Part shown: positions 1 to 7,156 of the stretch, piece by piece | How the letters are laid out: each line of letters begins with the position of its first letter | How positions within the stretch are numbered: the first letter of the stretch is position 1 | Assembly (NCBI GenBank): GCA_007130585.1 | Contig: SLSE01000226.1 | Span: 1-25,531, forward strand | Reading direction: 5' to 3' | Source: Syntrophomonadaceae bacterium | Lineage (GTDB): Bacteria; Bacillota; Dethiobacteria; DTU022 | Length of the DNA stretch: 25,531 bases | Translations under genes and position numbers: made by a program | The notes under the pieces: generated by a model | Databases searched by the model: none | What the model saw: only the letters and a program-made list of their open reading frames with translations | Told to the model about the DNA's origin: nothing

Positions 1-9
1 CTTCAAACT

Positions 10-663
10 TTAATTACTTTTTATTATAGTTAACCTCCTGTTTATTGCATCCAGTGAAGCGCGCACTGCAGTTTCCAGTTCATCGCCCCTGTTAATTGCT
101 GTGCCTATAAGCACTTCTTCCTGGTTGTGGAGGCGCAGAAAAACTGCTGCCGCAATAACATTTTGGCCGCTAAAATGTACCTTTTGCACTTCGCCCACAG
201 TCAGCATGCCTTCGATATTCAAGGATTTCTCAACAGCTGACAGGGTGGCGCCTGCGATCAGCCTGAGGCGGTTTTGCCTGGTGTTCGGCCCGCTTAATTT
301 GGCGGTATGTGAGCTGCTTCCGGCATCTATGGTAATCATAATTTCTGCTTTTCCGTTTTCCGCGGTGTAGTTTATGCTCCGGAACCGGAACCTGTTTTCT
401 GCTTCGGCAGGCAGGCTTAATCCTGAATCAAGCTGGGCTACGCTGATTTTCTTGTGATCAAGCTGAACGCCCAGTGTTACCAGCACAGCGGATTCTATAT
501 CCCTGACCACCTGCTTGGGAGAACGGGAAGCGTTGGCCAGGACATGGATCTCCAGGATTTCGTCTTCCTGGCAAACGATTCTTCCGGAAACAACTCCCTG
601 GACCTGGGAAATGATAGTTTCTATCTCCTGTATATATTGCGCGTTTTCCTGTTTGATTGCCAT
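10..663 (-). CDS. Conserved hypothetical two-part protein downstream of nrdJ
   Basis: I do not recognise a named family. The product is about 217 residues, soluble, with no signal peptide or membrane segment. It appears to have two parts. Residues 1-80 alternate strand and helix, with a segment reading EIHVLANASRSPKQVVRDIE and then a DHKKISVAQ stretch. Residues 100-217 are a second alpha/beta part with an ATLSAVEKSL helix and a C-terminal ELETAVRASLDAINRRL helix. The ATG at 663 is chosen because homology-like sequence starts there, but its G-rich run (AGGGGGG) abuts the start codon, which is poor spacing. In-frame starts at 720 and 711 have no ribosome binding site, so the true start is uncertain. 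It lies 79 bases or more downstream of nrdJ on the same strand, so cotranscription is possible. No function is assigned. Confidence 0.7.
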   Translation of the reverse strand: MAIKQENAQYIQEIETIISQVQGVVSGRIVCQEDEILEIHVLANASRSPKQVVRDIESAVLVTLGVQLDHKKISVAQLDSGLSLPAEAENRFRFRSINYTAENGKAEIMITIDAGSSSHTAKLSGPNTRQNRLRLIAGATLSAVEKSLNIEGMLTVGEVQKVHFSGQNVIAAAVFLRLHNQEEVLIGTAINRGDELETAVRASLDAINRRLTIIKSN

Positions 664-686
664 CCCCCCTGCGCCAGTATTTTTCC

Positions 687-706
687 TGCTGCCCGGCCGG
701 GCAGCA
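687..706. repeat. 20-base perfect palindrome upstream of the hypothetical gene
   Basis: The sequence GCTGCCCGG is followed directly by its reverse complement CCGGGCAGC, and one further T-A pair on the outside makes 20 bases. It is very GC-rich in an AT-rich intergenic stretch. It sits between the alternative start codons of the hypothetical gene (663 versus 711/720). It has no T-run after it on either strand, so it is not a classical terminator. It could be a dimeric operator or an mRNA hairpin affecting translation. Confidence 0.6.
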
Positions 707-799
707 ACCATTAAGTACACACTAATTATTACTTATTCTAACAAAATAGTAAAATCCCTTTTTTATTTGAAAAATAAATCCACAATTATTAATAAAATC

Positions 800-3700
800 T
801 TAACACTCAGTAAATCCGCAGGCCTCGCATTTCAGGCATCCTTCGGCCCTGATCAGGGCGCAGGTTCCGCAGTCCGGGCATATTTCCAGGGCGGAACTGC
901 CGTTGGCGGGTTCCAGGCCTGTTTCTTCCCGGGCCAGATCCCGGAGAGCCTGTCCGATTGCATCGGGAACGCTCATGATCCTGTTTGGTCCGAATCCGAC
1001 AGAGCGGGCGCCGCCGATTCCTTCCAGCTGGGTAACGATTTCATCCACGCTTACACCGCAGCGCAGGGCCAGCGATATCAGGCGGGCTATAGCCTCTGTG
1101 AAAGCTACGACGTCGCTTCCCGCTTTGCCGATCTGGGCGAAAAGCTCAAAGGGTCTTCCGTCAGCTGAATTGACGGTCACAAACAGGTTGCCCAGGGCTG
1201 TTCTGATGCTGGTTGTGCTTCCGCTTAAAGTTTTGGGGCGTTTGGTGGGCTTTAGATTGTCTTCCTCAATGCCGTCCCCTACGTTCAGGACCTGCCTGGT
1301 CCTGGAGGCGTCCCGGTAAATTGTAATGCCTTTGCAGCCGGCTTCCCAGGCACTGATGTAGGCATACCTGACATCATCCGTGGTAGCATCCTTTTTGAGG
1401 TTAATTGTCTTGCTTACGGCATTGTCAGTATGTTTTTGAAATGCTGCCTGGTGGCGGACATGCCAGCTGTAATCTATTTCCATGGCAGTTTTAAAGAGAT
1501 CTTTATATATTTCAGGAACGGCTGCTCCCCCGGGGATATTGCCACAGCGGGCAATCTCACTAATTAATTCTTCACTGTAAAAGCCTTCCCGGCTTGAGAC
1601 TTCAAGGAAAAGCGGGTTAACCTCCGGCAGGTCAAGTCCGCCCAGGATATTTTTTCGGGTAAAAGCGATACTGAAATAAGGCTCGATTCCGCTGCTGGCC
1701 GAGGCCAGGATAGATATGGTTCCCGTCGGGGCAATTGTTGTCCTGGTGGCATTGCGGACCCGGTCCTCAGCCCTTCCGGTGTCATAGCTGCTGCCTTCGA
1801 AGTTGGGAAATACTCCCCGCTGAACGGCAAGGGCTGCCGATTCCCGCTTCGCCTTATCGTTTATAAATTTCATAACCCGGTCGGCCATCGCTATTGCTTC
1901 TTCACTGTCGTAAGGTATGCCCAGTCGAACGAGCATATCATGCCAGCCCATTATGCCCAGCCCTATCTTACGGTTTCCTTCCTTATGCATGGCGGCAATC
2001 TCGGGTATTACGTAGTTGCTGGCATCAATAACATTATCCAGGAAGCGGACTGCAGTTTTCAGGTCTGTTTCCAGGCGGTCCCAGTCAACCTCTGCCCGGG
2101 CTGTGACAAATTTACCCAGGTTTATTGACCCCAGGCAGCAGGCTTCATACGGAAGCAGCGGTTGCTCGCCGCAGTTATGCACTACCAGTCCGTTAGCATC
2201 AAAAGCGTTGATTCCGGGGACCTGAACATCATAGACCTCTTCGCATCCCTCCGGTGATACCGACTCAACCACGGCAGTAAATCGTTCGCGGTTTGGGGTT
2301 CGGCGATATTTTTCGAGCAATTCAGTGAGACGAGACTGTTTAATACTGTCACAAAAACCGATCATATCTTTAAATATTTCGAGATTATCGTTAGCTATTA
2401 TCAACTCATGCTGTGACCTGGTTTTGTAGCTGCGCTTACCACCTTTGCCGTTTGGTAGAGAAGTGTATTTTTCCATACGCCTGTTTTCATATATTGTGCT
2501 GTTTATTCCGAAGCGGGCCAGGATTCTTTGTACTGCTTTAAGCTGTCCCGGGCTACTTTGAGATAGCCTTACTGAAAGCTCTTTATTTTGAGTTCCCTGA
2601 ACTGAACCGTCTGCATCAAATAATCCTCTCAAAAATCCCCTGGCAAACGCAGAAGAAGTTTTAGTTTCCAGGTAAGGGTTAATTTCCTTGTTACCCGGGG
2701 TCATACCGAGGGATAGGGCAATTTTTTTAATTGCTGCAAGACTTAACCTGTATTCATTTCTGGCACTGACCTTTTGCCAACCCGTGAAATCACTGCGATG
2801 GGGCAGCGTCTTAGCCGCAGCTAATGCCTCGACCATAACCGATGTTGCCTTTTCTTCTTGTGGCTTTGTCCAGACAGAAAGCAGGGCTTTGTCAGTTTTT
2901 AAGGTGCCATCTCCAACCAGTAAGCCTGTTAAGTAACCTTCTTTTTCACCGTAAAGACCATCCCACTCTGCAAAGCTGCGATGATTATGAATAATGATTT
3001 CATCACCTGGTTTGAGCTCGTTAATTACAGTCCACTTTTTTTCCAGTATGTTCCCGGTTTTTTTAACGATCTTCAGTACAGGGTGATCAGCCGTAGCTTT
3101 TAAATGATGGCCTGCTCTTGTTTTTAAAGAGAAAACCTGTTTAATCCCTGTTGAGAAAAAACCTTTTTCAGTAGTTAAGTAAGGTTTTCCATTTACGATC
3201 AGGGCAGCTTGTTTACCGATTAAATCTTTGACTGTCTTCGGTCCTTCAATAGTATGCACGAAAGTTTCAGCTGGAACACAGGGATTTGTGGTTTCGTACT
3301 GGCCGATATGGGGGGTTGGGTTATACTTGTTCATCTGGTCAATGAAAATGATGCCGGGATCTCCTTTTTCCCAGGCTTTTTGTACAACCAGATCGAAGAC
3401 GGCTGTTGCATCAAGCTTTACTTCTTCACCTGTTTCCGGGTGATGGTATATTTCCCCGGTGCGCGGATTGACCAGGTTATACATTGGATCGGGATCTTCG
3501 CCTGTTGCTTTCCGCATAAATTCATGGGATACGGTAATTGACAGGTTAAAATTATTTATTTCATCTTCTTTTTCCTTGCAGCAGATAAACTCCAGGATAT
3601 TGGGATGGTTGTAAATGAGAGAACCCATATTGGCGCCCCGCCTGGTCCCGCCCTGTTTAACCGCTTCGGTGGCGGCATCAAATATTTTTAAAAATGAAAT

Positions 3701-4126
3701 AGGACCGCTGGCGACGCCGTTAGTGGAACGGACGATGTCATTGCTGGGTCTCAGGCGGTCGAAGGCGAAACCGGTGCCGCCGCCTGTTTTCTGCACGAGG
3801 GCCATGTTTTTGAGGGCTGTAAAAATACCTTCCATGCTGTCTTCAAGGGGCAGGACAAAACAGGCGCTCAACTGCTGCAGTTCCCGTCCGGCATTCATCA
3901 GGGTCGGAGAATTGGGCATGAAGCGGCCGCCGGCCATAACTTCATAAAAATCTTTTCTGATGTTTTCAATTTCTGCATCTTCCAGGCCGTACTTTTCTTC
4001 CACGGCGGCGAGGTTCGCAGAAACCCTGTGCAGCAGGTCTTCAGGGGTTTCGGTGGGGTTTCCTTTTTCATCCTTGATCAGGTACCTTTTTTCATAAGTA
4101 ACGCGGGCGTTAGGGCTTAATTCCAT
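800..4126 (-). CDS. nrdJ: Adenosylcobalamin-dependent (class II) ribonucleotide reductase with intein
   Basis: This enzyme reduces ribonucleotides to deoxyribonucleotides using a B12-generated thiyl radical. The precursor is 1108 residues; removing the intein (residues 283-651 counted from this start) leaves 739, normal for the short NrdJ class. Visible family marks are FMPNSPTLMNAG, GGTGFAFDRLRP, the active-site TNPCGEQPLLPYEACCLGS (interrupted by the intein), the phosphate loop PTGTISILASASSGIEPYF, and a C-terminal cysteine-rich tail (CPDCG, CLKCEACG) of the zinc-ribbon type usual in these enzymes. The ATG at 4126 is chosen over an in-frame ATG at 4183 because GGAGGAAGAT lies 9 bases upstream and the sequence MELSPNARVTYEKRYL matches the family N-terminus. 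It is divergent from the basic-peptide/pyrG group. I found no NrdR box or cobalamin riboswitch upstream. Confidence 0.97.
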   Translation of the reverse strand: MELSPNARVTYEKRYLIKDEKGNPTETPEDLLHRVSANLAAVEEKYGLEDAEIENIRKDFYEVMAGGRFMPNSPTLMNAGRELQQLSACFVLPLEDSMEGIFTALKNMALVQKTGGGTGFAFDRLRPSNDIVRSTNGVASGPISFLKIFDAATEAVKQGGTRRGANMGSLIYNHPNILEFICCKEKEDEINNFNLSITVSHEFMRKATGEDPDPMYNLVNPRTGEIYHHPETGEEVKLDATAVFDLVVQKAWEKGDPGIIFIDQMNKYNPTPHIGQYETTNPCVPAETFVHTIEGPKTVKDLIGKQAALIVNGKPYLTTEKGFFSTGIKQVFSLKTRAGHHLKATADHPVLKIVKKTGNILEKKWTVINELKPGDEIIIHNHRSFAEWDGLYGEKEGYLTGLLVGDGTLKTDKALLSVWTKPQEEKATSVMVEALAAAKTLPHRSDFTGWQKVSARNEYRLSLAAIKKIALSLGMTPGNKEINPYLETKTSSAFARGFLRGLFDADGSVQGTQNKELSVRLSQSSPGQLKAVQRILARFGINSTIYENRRMEKYTSLPNGKGGKRSYKTRSQHELIIANDNLEIFKDMIGFCDSIKQSRLTELLEKYRRTPNRERFTAVVESVSPEGCEEVYDVQVPGINAFDANGLVVHNCGEQPLLPYEACCLGSINLGKFVTARAEVDWDRLETDLKTAVRFLDNVIDASNYVIPEIAAMHKEGNRKIGLGIMGWHDMLVRLGIPYDSEEAIAMADRVMKFINDKAKRESAALAVQRGVFPNFEGSSYDTGRAEDRVRNATRTTIAPTGTISILASASSGIEPYFSIAFTRKNILGGLDLPEVNPLFLEVSSREGFYSEELISEIARCGNIPGGAAVPEIYKDLFKTAMEIDYSWHVRHQAAFQKHTDNAVSKTINLKKDATTDDVRYAYISAWEAGCKGITIYRDASRTRQVLNVGDGIEEDNLKPTKRPKTLSGSTTSIRTALGNLFVTVNSADGRPFELFAQIGKAGSDVVAFTEAIARLISLALRCGVSVDEIVTQLEGIGGARSVGFGPNRIMSVPDAIGQALRDLAREETGLEPANGSSALEICPDCGTCALIRAEGCLKCEACGFTEC
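2174..3280 (-). mobile_element. LAGLIDADG homing intein inside nrdJ
   Basis: A 369-residue in-frame insertion separates TNP from CGEQPLLPYE. It starts with Cys (CVPAETFVHTIEG, splicing block A), carries the block B TADH motif, and ends with NGLVVHN immediately before the +1 Cys, so all residues for class 1 splicing (Cys1, TxxH, His-Asn, +1 Cys) are present. The two endonuclease motifs are GYLTGLLVGDG and ARGFLRGLFDADG, both with their acidic residue (VGDG, DADG), so the homing endonuclease looks intact. The +1 residue is the conserved NPCGE cysteine of the reductase, so splicing is essential for activity. The insertion is visibly more AT-rich than its flanks, which suggests acquisition from elsewhere. 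Inteins are common in ribonucleotide reductases. Confidence 0.95.
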
Positions 4127-4306
4127 CGAGATCTTCCTCCTAATAGGGCGGCAGTTTATTCCGGCGTTTTGTTGCCACGACAATCATTAATAATCATTCT
4201 CTCTTAATTGTCTTATTCCTTTTGCTTTTTGATAACCCGGTTTTATTTTTAAGAGGGCAGCCATAACAATTTGCAAGGTTTTTGGACAGTTGCTAAAATA
4301 ACTCTT

Positions 4307-4333
4307 TTTTCACACCTGAAGCAGTGTTATAAT
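4307..4333 (+). promoter_or_regulatory. Probable promoter of the basic peptide-FmdB-pyrG group
   Basis: A perfect -10 box TATAAT lies at 4328-4333. The best -35 is only TTTTCA (4307-4312) with a short 15-base spacer, so the -35 assignment is weak. A start near 4340 would leave a leader of about 54 bases before the ATG at 4394. Confidence 0.45.
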
Positions 4334-4393
4334 TAGCATTAGGTTTTTGTGCTTTTATGGAAAGTTACGTAAAGGAGGGACAGACTTCAGATT

Positions 4394-4486
4394 ATGGCAG
4401 AGAATAAAACACGCAAGCAGTTAAAAAGACAGCGTAAAAAAAGAAGGCGGGCCAAGAAAAGAAAAAGATTGAAAGGCCGGACCTAG
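4394..4486 (+). CDS. Very small, extremely basic 30-residue peptide
   Basis: ATG to TAG gives 30 residues, of which 9 are Lys and 9 Arg; the core reads KRQRKKRRRAKKRKR. There is a strong ribosome binding site (AGGAGG at 4373-4378), but its 15-base spacing from the ATG is longer than ideal. A TATAAT box lies 60 bases upstream. I do not recognise a family. The composition resembles tiny ribosome- or nucleic-acid-binding proteins such as bTHX of Thermus, but I see no sequence match to that protein. It is the first gene of a group continuing with an FmdB-type zinc ribbon and pyrG. The lysine codons could also arise by chance in an A-rich leader, so its reality rests on the ribosome binding site and promoter. 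Confidence 0.55.
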   Translation: MAENKTRKQLKRQRKKRRRAKKRKRLKGRT

Positions 4487-4508
4487 TAAACCGCCTGGCT
4501 GCGGTTTA
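4487..4508 (+). terminator. Stem-loop after the basic peptide gene (partial terminator or attenuator)
   Basis: An 8-base stem, TAAACCGC (4487-4494) with GCGGTTTA (4501-4508), encloses a 6-base loop and begins right after the TAG stop. The sequence after it is AT-rich but lacks a clean T-run, so it is more likely a partial terminator or an mRNA processing or stability hairpin between two genes of the group. Confidence 0.4.
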
Positions 4509-4548
4509 ATCATATTATTAAAAAATGTTTCCGGGAGGAGGTGCTGTT

Positions 4549-4728
4549 TTGCCCCTGTTCGAATTTTACTGTGAGCGATGCGAGAAAAAATACGAGGAAT
4601 TGTGCAGCAGCGAGCAAAACACCCTGCAGTGCCCTGACTGCGGAAAAGAAGCTAAAAAGGTTTTTTCCCTTTTCCGGACAGGTGGCCCTGCGGGCGGTGG
4701 TACCGCCTCCTCAGGCTGCGGCGGGTGA
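4549..4728 (+). CDS. FmdB-family zinc ribbon protein
   Basis: A 59-residue protein beginning MPLFEFYCERC (from a TTG start), matching the pattern of the FmdB putative regulatory family, whose members typically start MPxYEYxCxxC. Four metal-binding cysteines form two CxxC knuckles (residues 8/11 and 28/31), and the tail is Gly/Ser-rich and ends in CGG. TTG at 4549 is chosen because AGGAGGT sits 6 bases upstream and the family motif starts there; an in-frame ATG at 4525 lies upstream of this ribosome binding site and is unlikely. The function of the family is not settled, and a role in nucleic acid or protein binding is only inferred. It lies 72 bases before pyrG on the same strand. Confidence 0.88.
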   Translation: MPLFEFYCERCEKKYEELCSSEQNTLQCPDCGKEAKKVFSLFRTGGPAGGGTASSGCGG

Positions 4729-4800
4729 ACTAAAACCAGCTGCAGCAGTTGCTGAGCAGTCATTTTTATAGAACCAAACAGCAGCAATAAGGGGGCGCTT

Positions 4801-6414
4801 ATGACTAAGTATATATTTGTTACCGGCGGGGTAGTTTCATCACTGGGCAAAGGAATAACTGCAGCTTCTCTGGGGTGTCTGCTGAAAAACAGAGGATTAA
4901 AGCTGACCATCCAAAAATTTGACCCCTACATAAATTACGATCCCGGTACCATGAGCCCCTACCAGCACGGTGAAGTCTTTGTAACTGACGACGGGGCTGA
5001 AACAGACCTGGACTTGGGCCATTACGAACGGTTTATTGATCAACCGCTAACCCGTGATAACAATGTTACAGCAGGCCGTGTATACTGGTCTGTTATCGAG
5101 GCCGAAAGAGAGGGCCTCTACGAAGGAAACACCGTCCAGGTTATCCCCCACATCACTGATGAAATTAAAAAGTGTATAACCAAGCTCGAAGGAAAAAATG
5201 AGCTGGATGTAGTGATCACCGAAATTGGCGGAACGGTTGGCGATATTGAGAGCCTTCCATTCCTGGAGGCGATTCGCCAGCTCAGGTACGAGATAGGCTG
5301 GGAGAACGTTCTCTTTATTCACGTAACCCTTGTTCCCTACCTCTCCATGTCGGGAGAACTTAAGACCAAGCCCACCCAGCACAGTGTAAAAGAGCTGCGC
5401 AGTATCGGTATCCAGCCTGATATTATTGTCTGCCGGGCCGATCACCCGATCAGCGACGATTTAAGAAGAAAGATTGCCCTTTTCTGCAACGTCCGCCCGG
5501 ACGAGGTTGTACAAAACCTGGACACGAGTATTATCTACGAGGTTCCGCTGCTGCTCAGGGAGCAGAACCTTGATCAGCTAACCCTGGAAAAATTGAATCT
5601 CAGCTGCCCACCGGCTGACATGGGGAATTGGCAGTCCCTGGTCGAGCAGGCCGATAGTCTCCGGGAAGAAGTGACCATCGCCCTGGTCGGCAAGTATGTT
5701 TCCCTGCAGGATGCATATATCAGTATTAATGAGGCTCTTTTTCATGCCGGACTGGAACACGATGTTGCCGTAAGAACGGTCCTGGTTCCGGCCGAGGTTC
5801 TGGAATCCGGGACAGCAGACCAGATGCTCGATGGTGTTGACGGAATCCTGGTCCCGGGCGGTTTTGGCGAGCGCGGCATAGAGGGTAAGATCAGGGCGGT
5901 ACAGATTGCAAGGGAAAATAAAATACCATTCCTCGGCCTCTGCCTCGGCATGCAGTGCGCGGTAATTGAATTTGCCCGCAATGCGGCCGGTATAGAGGGC
6001 GCTCACAGCACTGAATTTGATCCGCAGACCCCCGGACCTGTAATCATATTCCTGCCCGGCCAGGATGAGAATACCAGGATTGGCGGGACCCTGCGCCTGG
6101 GAGCATACCCCTGCTCGATCAAAGAAGGCACTGTTGCCTGCGCTGCCTACAACGAGAACGTGATCAGCGAAAGGCACCGCCACCGCTATGAATTTAACAA
6201 TGAATATATTTCCGTTATGGAAGAAGCTGGTATGGTTTTTAGCGGTATAAATGAAGATGACAATCTTGTGGAAATGGTGGAAATCGCTGAGCATCCCTGG
6301 TTTGTCGCCGTTCAGTTTCATCCTGAATTTAAGTCGCGCCCGACCAGTGCGCATCCGCTTTTTAAAGGGTTTATCGCCGCTGCGATAAAGAAGAAAAAAG
6401 GCCTGGATTATTAA
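4801..6414 (+). CDS. pyrG: CTP synthase
   Basis: It converts UTP, ATP and glutamine to CTP, the last step of pyrimidine nucleotide synthesis. At 537 residues it is full length. The N-terminal amidoligase domain (about 1-266) starts MTKYIFVTGGVVSSLGKGI with the P-loop and includes FDPYINYDPGTMSPYQHGE. The C-terminal class I glutaminase domain (about 291-537) has GGFGERG, the nucleophile in GLCLGMQ (Cys381) and FHPEF (His507, Glu509). AAGGGGGCG lies just upstream of the ATG. It is the first of five glutamine amidotransferases in the window. Its last 44 bases overlap, tail to tail, the 3' end of the ANTAR gene on the other strand, and no separate terminator is visible. Confidence 0.98.
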   Translation: MTKYIFVTGGVVSSLGKGITAASLGCLLKNRGLKLTIQKFDPYINYDPGTMSPYQHGEVFVTDDGAETDLDLGHYERFIDQPLTRDNNVTAGRVYWSVIEAEREGLYEGNTVQVIPHITDEIKKCITKLEGKNELDVVITEIGGTVGDIESLPFLEAIRQLRYEIGWENVLFIHVTLVPYLSMSGELKTKPTQHSVKELRSIGIQPDIIVCRADHPISDDLRRKIALFCNVRPDEVVQNLDTSIIYEVPLLLREQNLDQLTLEKLNLSCPPADMGNWQSLVEQADSLREEVTIALVGKYVSLQDAYISINEALFHAGLEHDVAVRTVLVPAEVLESGTADQMLDGVDGILVPGGFGERGIEGKIRAVQIARENKIPFLGLCLGMQCAVIEFARNAAGIEGAHSTEFDPQTPGPVIIFLPGQDENTRIGGTLRLGAYPCSIKEGTVACAAYNENVISERHRHRYEFNNEYISVMEEAGMVFSGINEDDNLVEMVEIAEHPWFVAVQFHPEFKSRPTSAHPLFKGFIAAAIKKKKGLDY

Positions 6415-6955
6415 TAACCAGTTCGGCTATTTCAGCCATTGTTAACCTTCGTTCCATGCTTCTTTTTTGAAGAAAGCGGTAGGACTGGTCTTCGCTCATC
6501 CCGTAATGGCTTGCAAGTACACCTTTTGCTTTTTCAACTACTTTCCTCTCTTTTAGCCTGGTTTGCAGGGTTTCAATCTCTTTCTGGAGCTTTTTTTTGC
6601 GGGAGAATTCAGTGCAAACAGCATCGGCCACGGCAGTAAGAACAGGAGCGTCGGTAGGCCAGGTCAGCTGAACGTAGCGGTCCAGCGTAGACGCGCCGGT
6701 GGTGTTGATGTAAATCGAAGCGGCGAGGCCGTCAGTTTCAATAATCTCCGCCAGTTCCTCGATATTTCCGGGAGGAAGGGCGGTATCGACAATAACAAGC
6801 CAGGGCTGGACAGATCTTAATCTGCGCAACAGTTCGGGAATACTTTTTCCCTCTCCTGCAGAATAATAACCAGCCTCAGCCAACATTGCGGCCACTGTTT
6901 TTTTTAACCTGGCATTTGTCGTCCCGATACAGTAATCATAACGGATATCGGCCAT
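6371..6955 (-). CDS. ANTAR-domain RNA-binding antiterminator, probable regulator of glnA
   Basis: This is a 194-residue response-regulator-like protein. Residues 1-115 resemble a receiver fold with Asp57 (LVIVDTALP) at the usual phosphoacceptor position, but the N-terminal acidic pair is absent (DYCIGTT), so it is probably a pseudo-receiver. A coiled-coil linker (about 117-137, RKKKLQKEIETLQTRLKERK) leads to the ANTAR domain (about 135-187), recognisable by VVEKAKGVLASHYGMSEDQS and the following YRFLQKRSMERRLTMAEIA. ANTAR proteins bind paired RNA hairpins and prevent transcription termination. In Clostridium acetobutylicum an ANTAR protein (NitR) encoded beside glnA is reported to control it. 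Here the gene lies downstream of glnA on the same strand, past a terminator, with its own promoter. AAAGGG precedes the ATG by 7 bases. Its 3' end overlaps pyrG by 44 bases. Confidence 0.92.
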   Translation of the reverse strand: MADIRYDYCIGTTNARLKKTVAAMLAEAGYYSAGEGKSIPELLRRLRSVQPWLVIVDTALPPGNIEELAEIIETDGLAASIYINTTGASTLDRYVQLTWPTDAPVLTAVADAVCTEFSRKKKLQKEIETLQTRLKERKVVEKAKGVLASHYGMSEDQSYRFLQKRSMERRLTMAEIAELVINNPGLFSSLSQRR

Positions 6956-6991
6956 AAATAAACCCTTTCATTTTACGATTTCCTGTTTTCA

Positions 6992-7022
6992 ATTATACTA
7001 TGAATTTTGCTGAATATGACAA
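6992..7022 (-). promoter_or_regulatory. Promoter of the ANTAR gene
   Basis: On the minus strand TTGTCA (7017-7022) and a perfect TATAAT (6992-6997) are separated by 19 bases, slightly long. The -10 box lies about 36 bases before the ATG, immediately downstream of the glnA terminator, so the ANTAR gene can be expressed independently of glnA. Confidence 0.55.
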
Positions 7023-7032
7023 TAGTATATGC

Positions 7033-7057
7033 AAAAAGGGCGCTGGTGCGCCCTTTT
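7033..7057 (-). terminator. Intrinsic terminator of glnA
   Basis: Read on the minus strand, AAAAGGGCGC pairs with GCGCCCTTTT around a 4-base loop (ACCA) and the descending arm runs into TTTTT. It sits about 100 bases after the glnA stop codon and before the ANTAR promoter. Confidence 0.75.
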
Positions 7058-7156
7058 GGTTAAAGTACTATTTGTTTCTTGCCCGGCCCCTGTTACCTGT
7101 ATCATTGCGACCGGATTATTCTGTTCCCCGGGAACTTAAAAGGCCGGGGTCGGCTG

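Noticed and set aside
515..1168. Open frame of 217 codons on the plus strand
   Set aside because: It lies antisense to the end of nrdJ and the hypothetical gene, crosses the intergenic gap, has no ribosome binding site and no recognisable protein pattern.
4127..4330. NrdR box or cobalamin riboswitch upstream of nrdJ
   Set aside because: I looked for paired NrdR-type palindromes and for B12-box sequence and found neither; only a short GACAAT/ATTGTC inverted repeat is present.
5578..6354. Open frame of 258 codons on the minus strand
   Set aside because: It is entirely antisense to pyrG, whose identity is certain, and shows no family motif.
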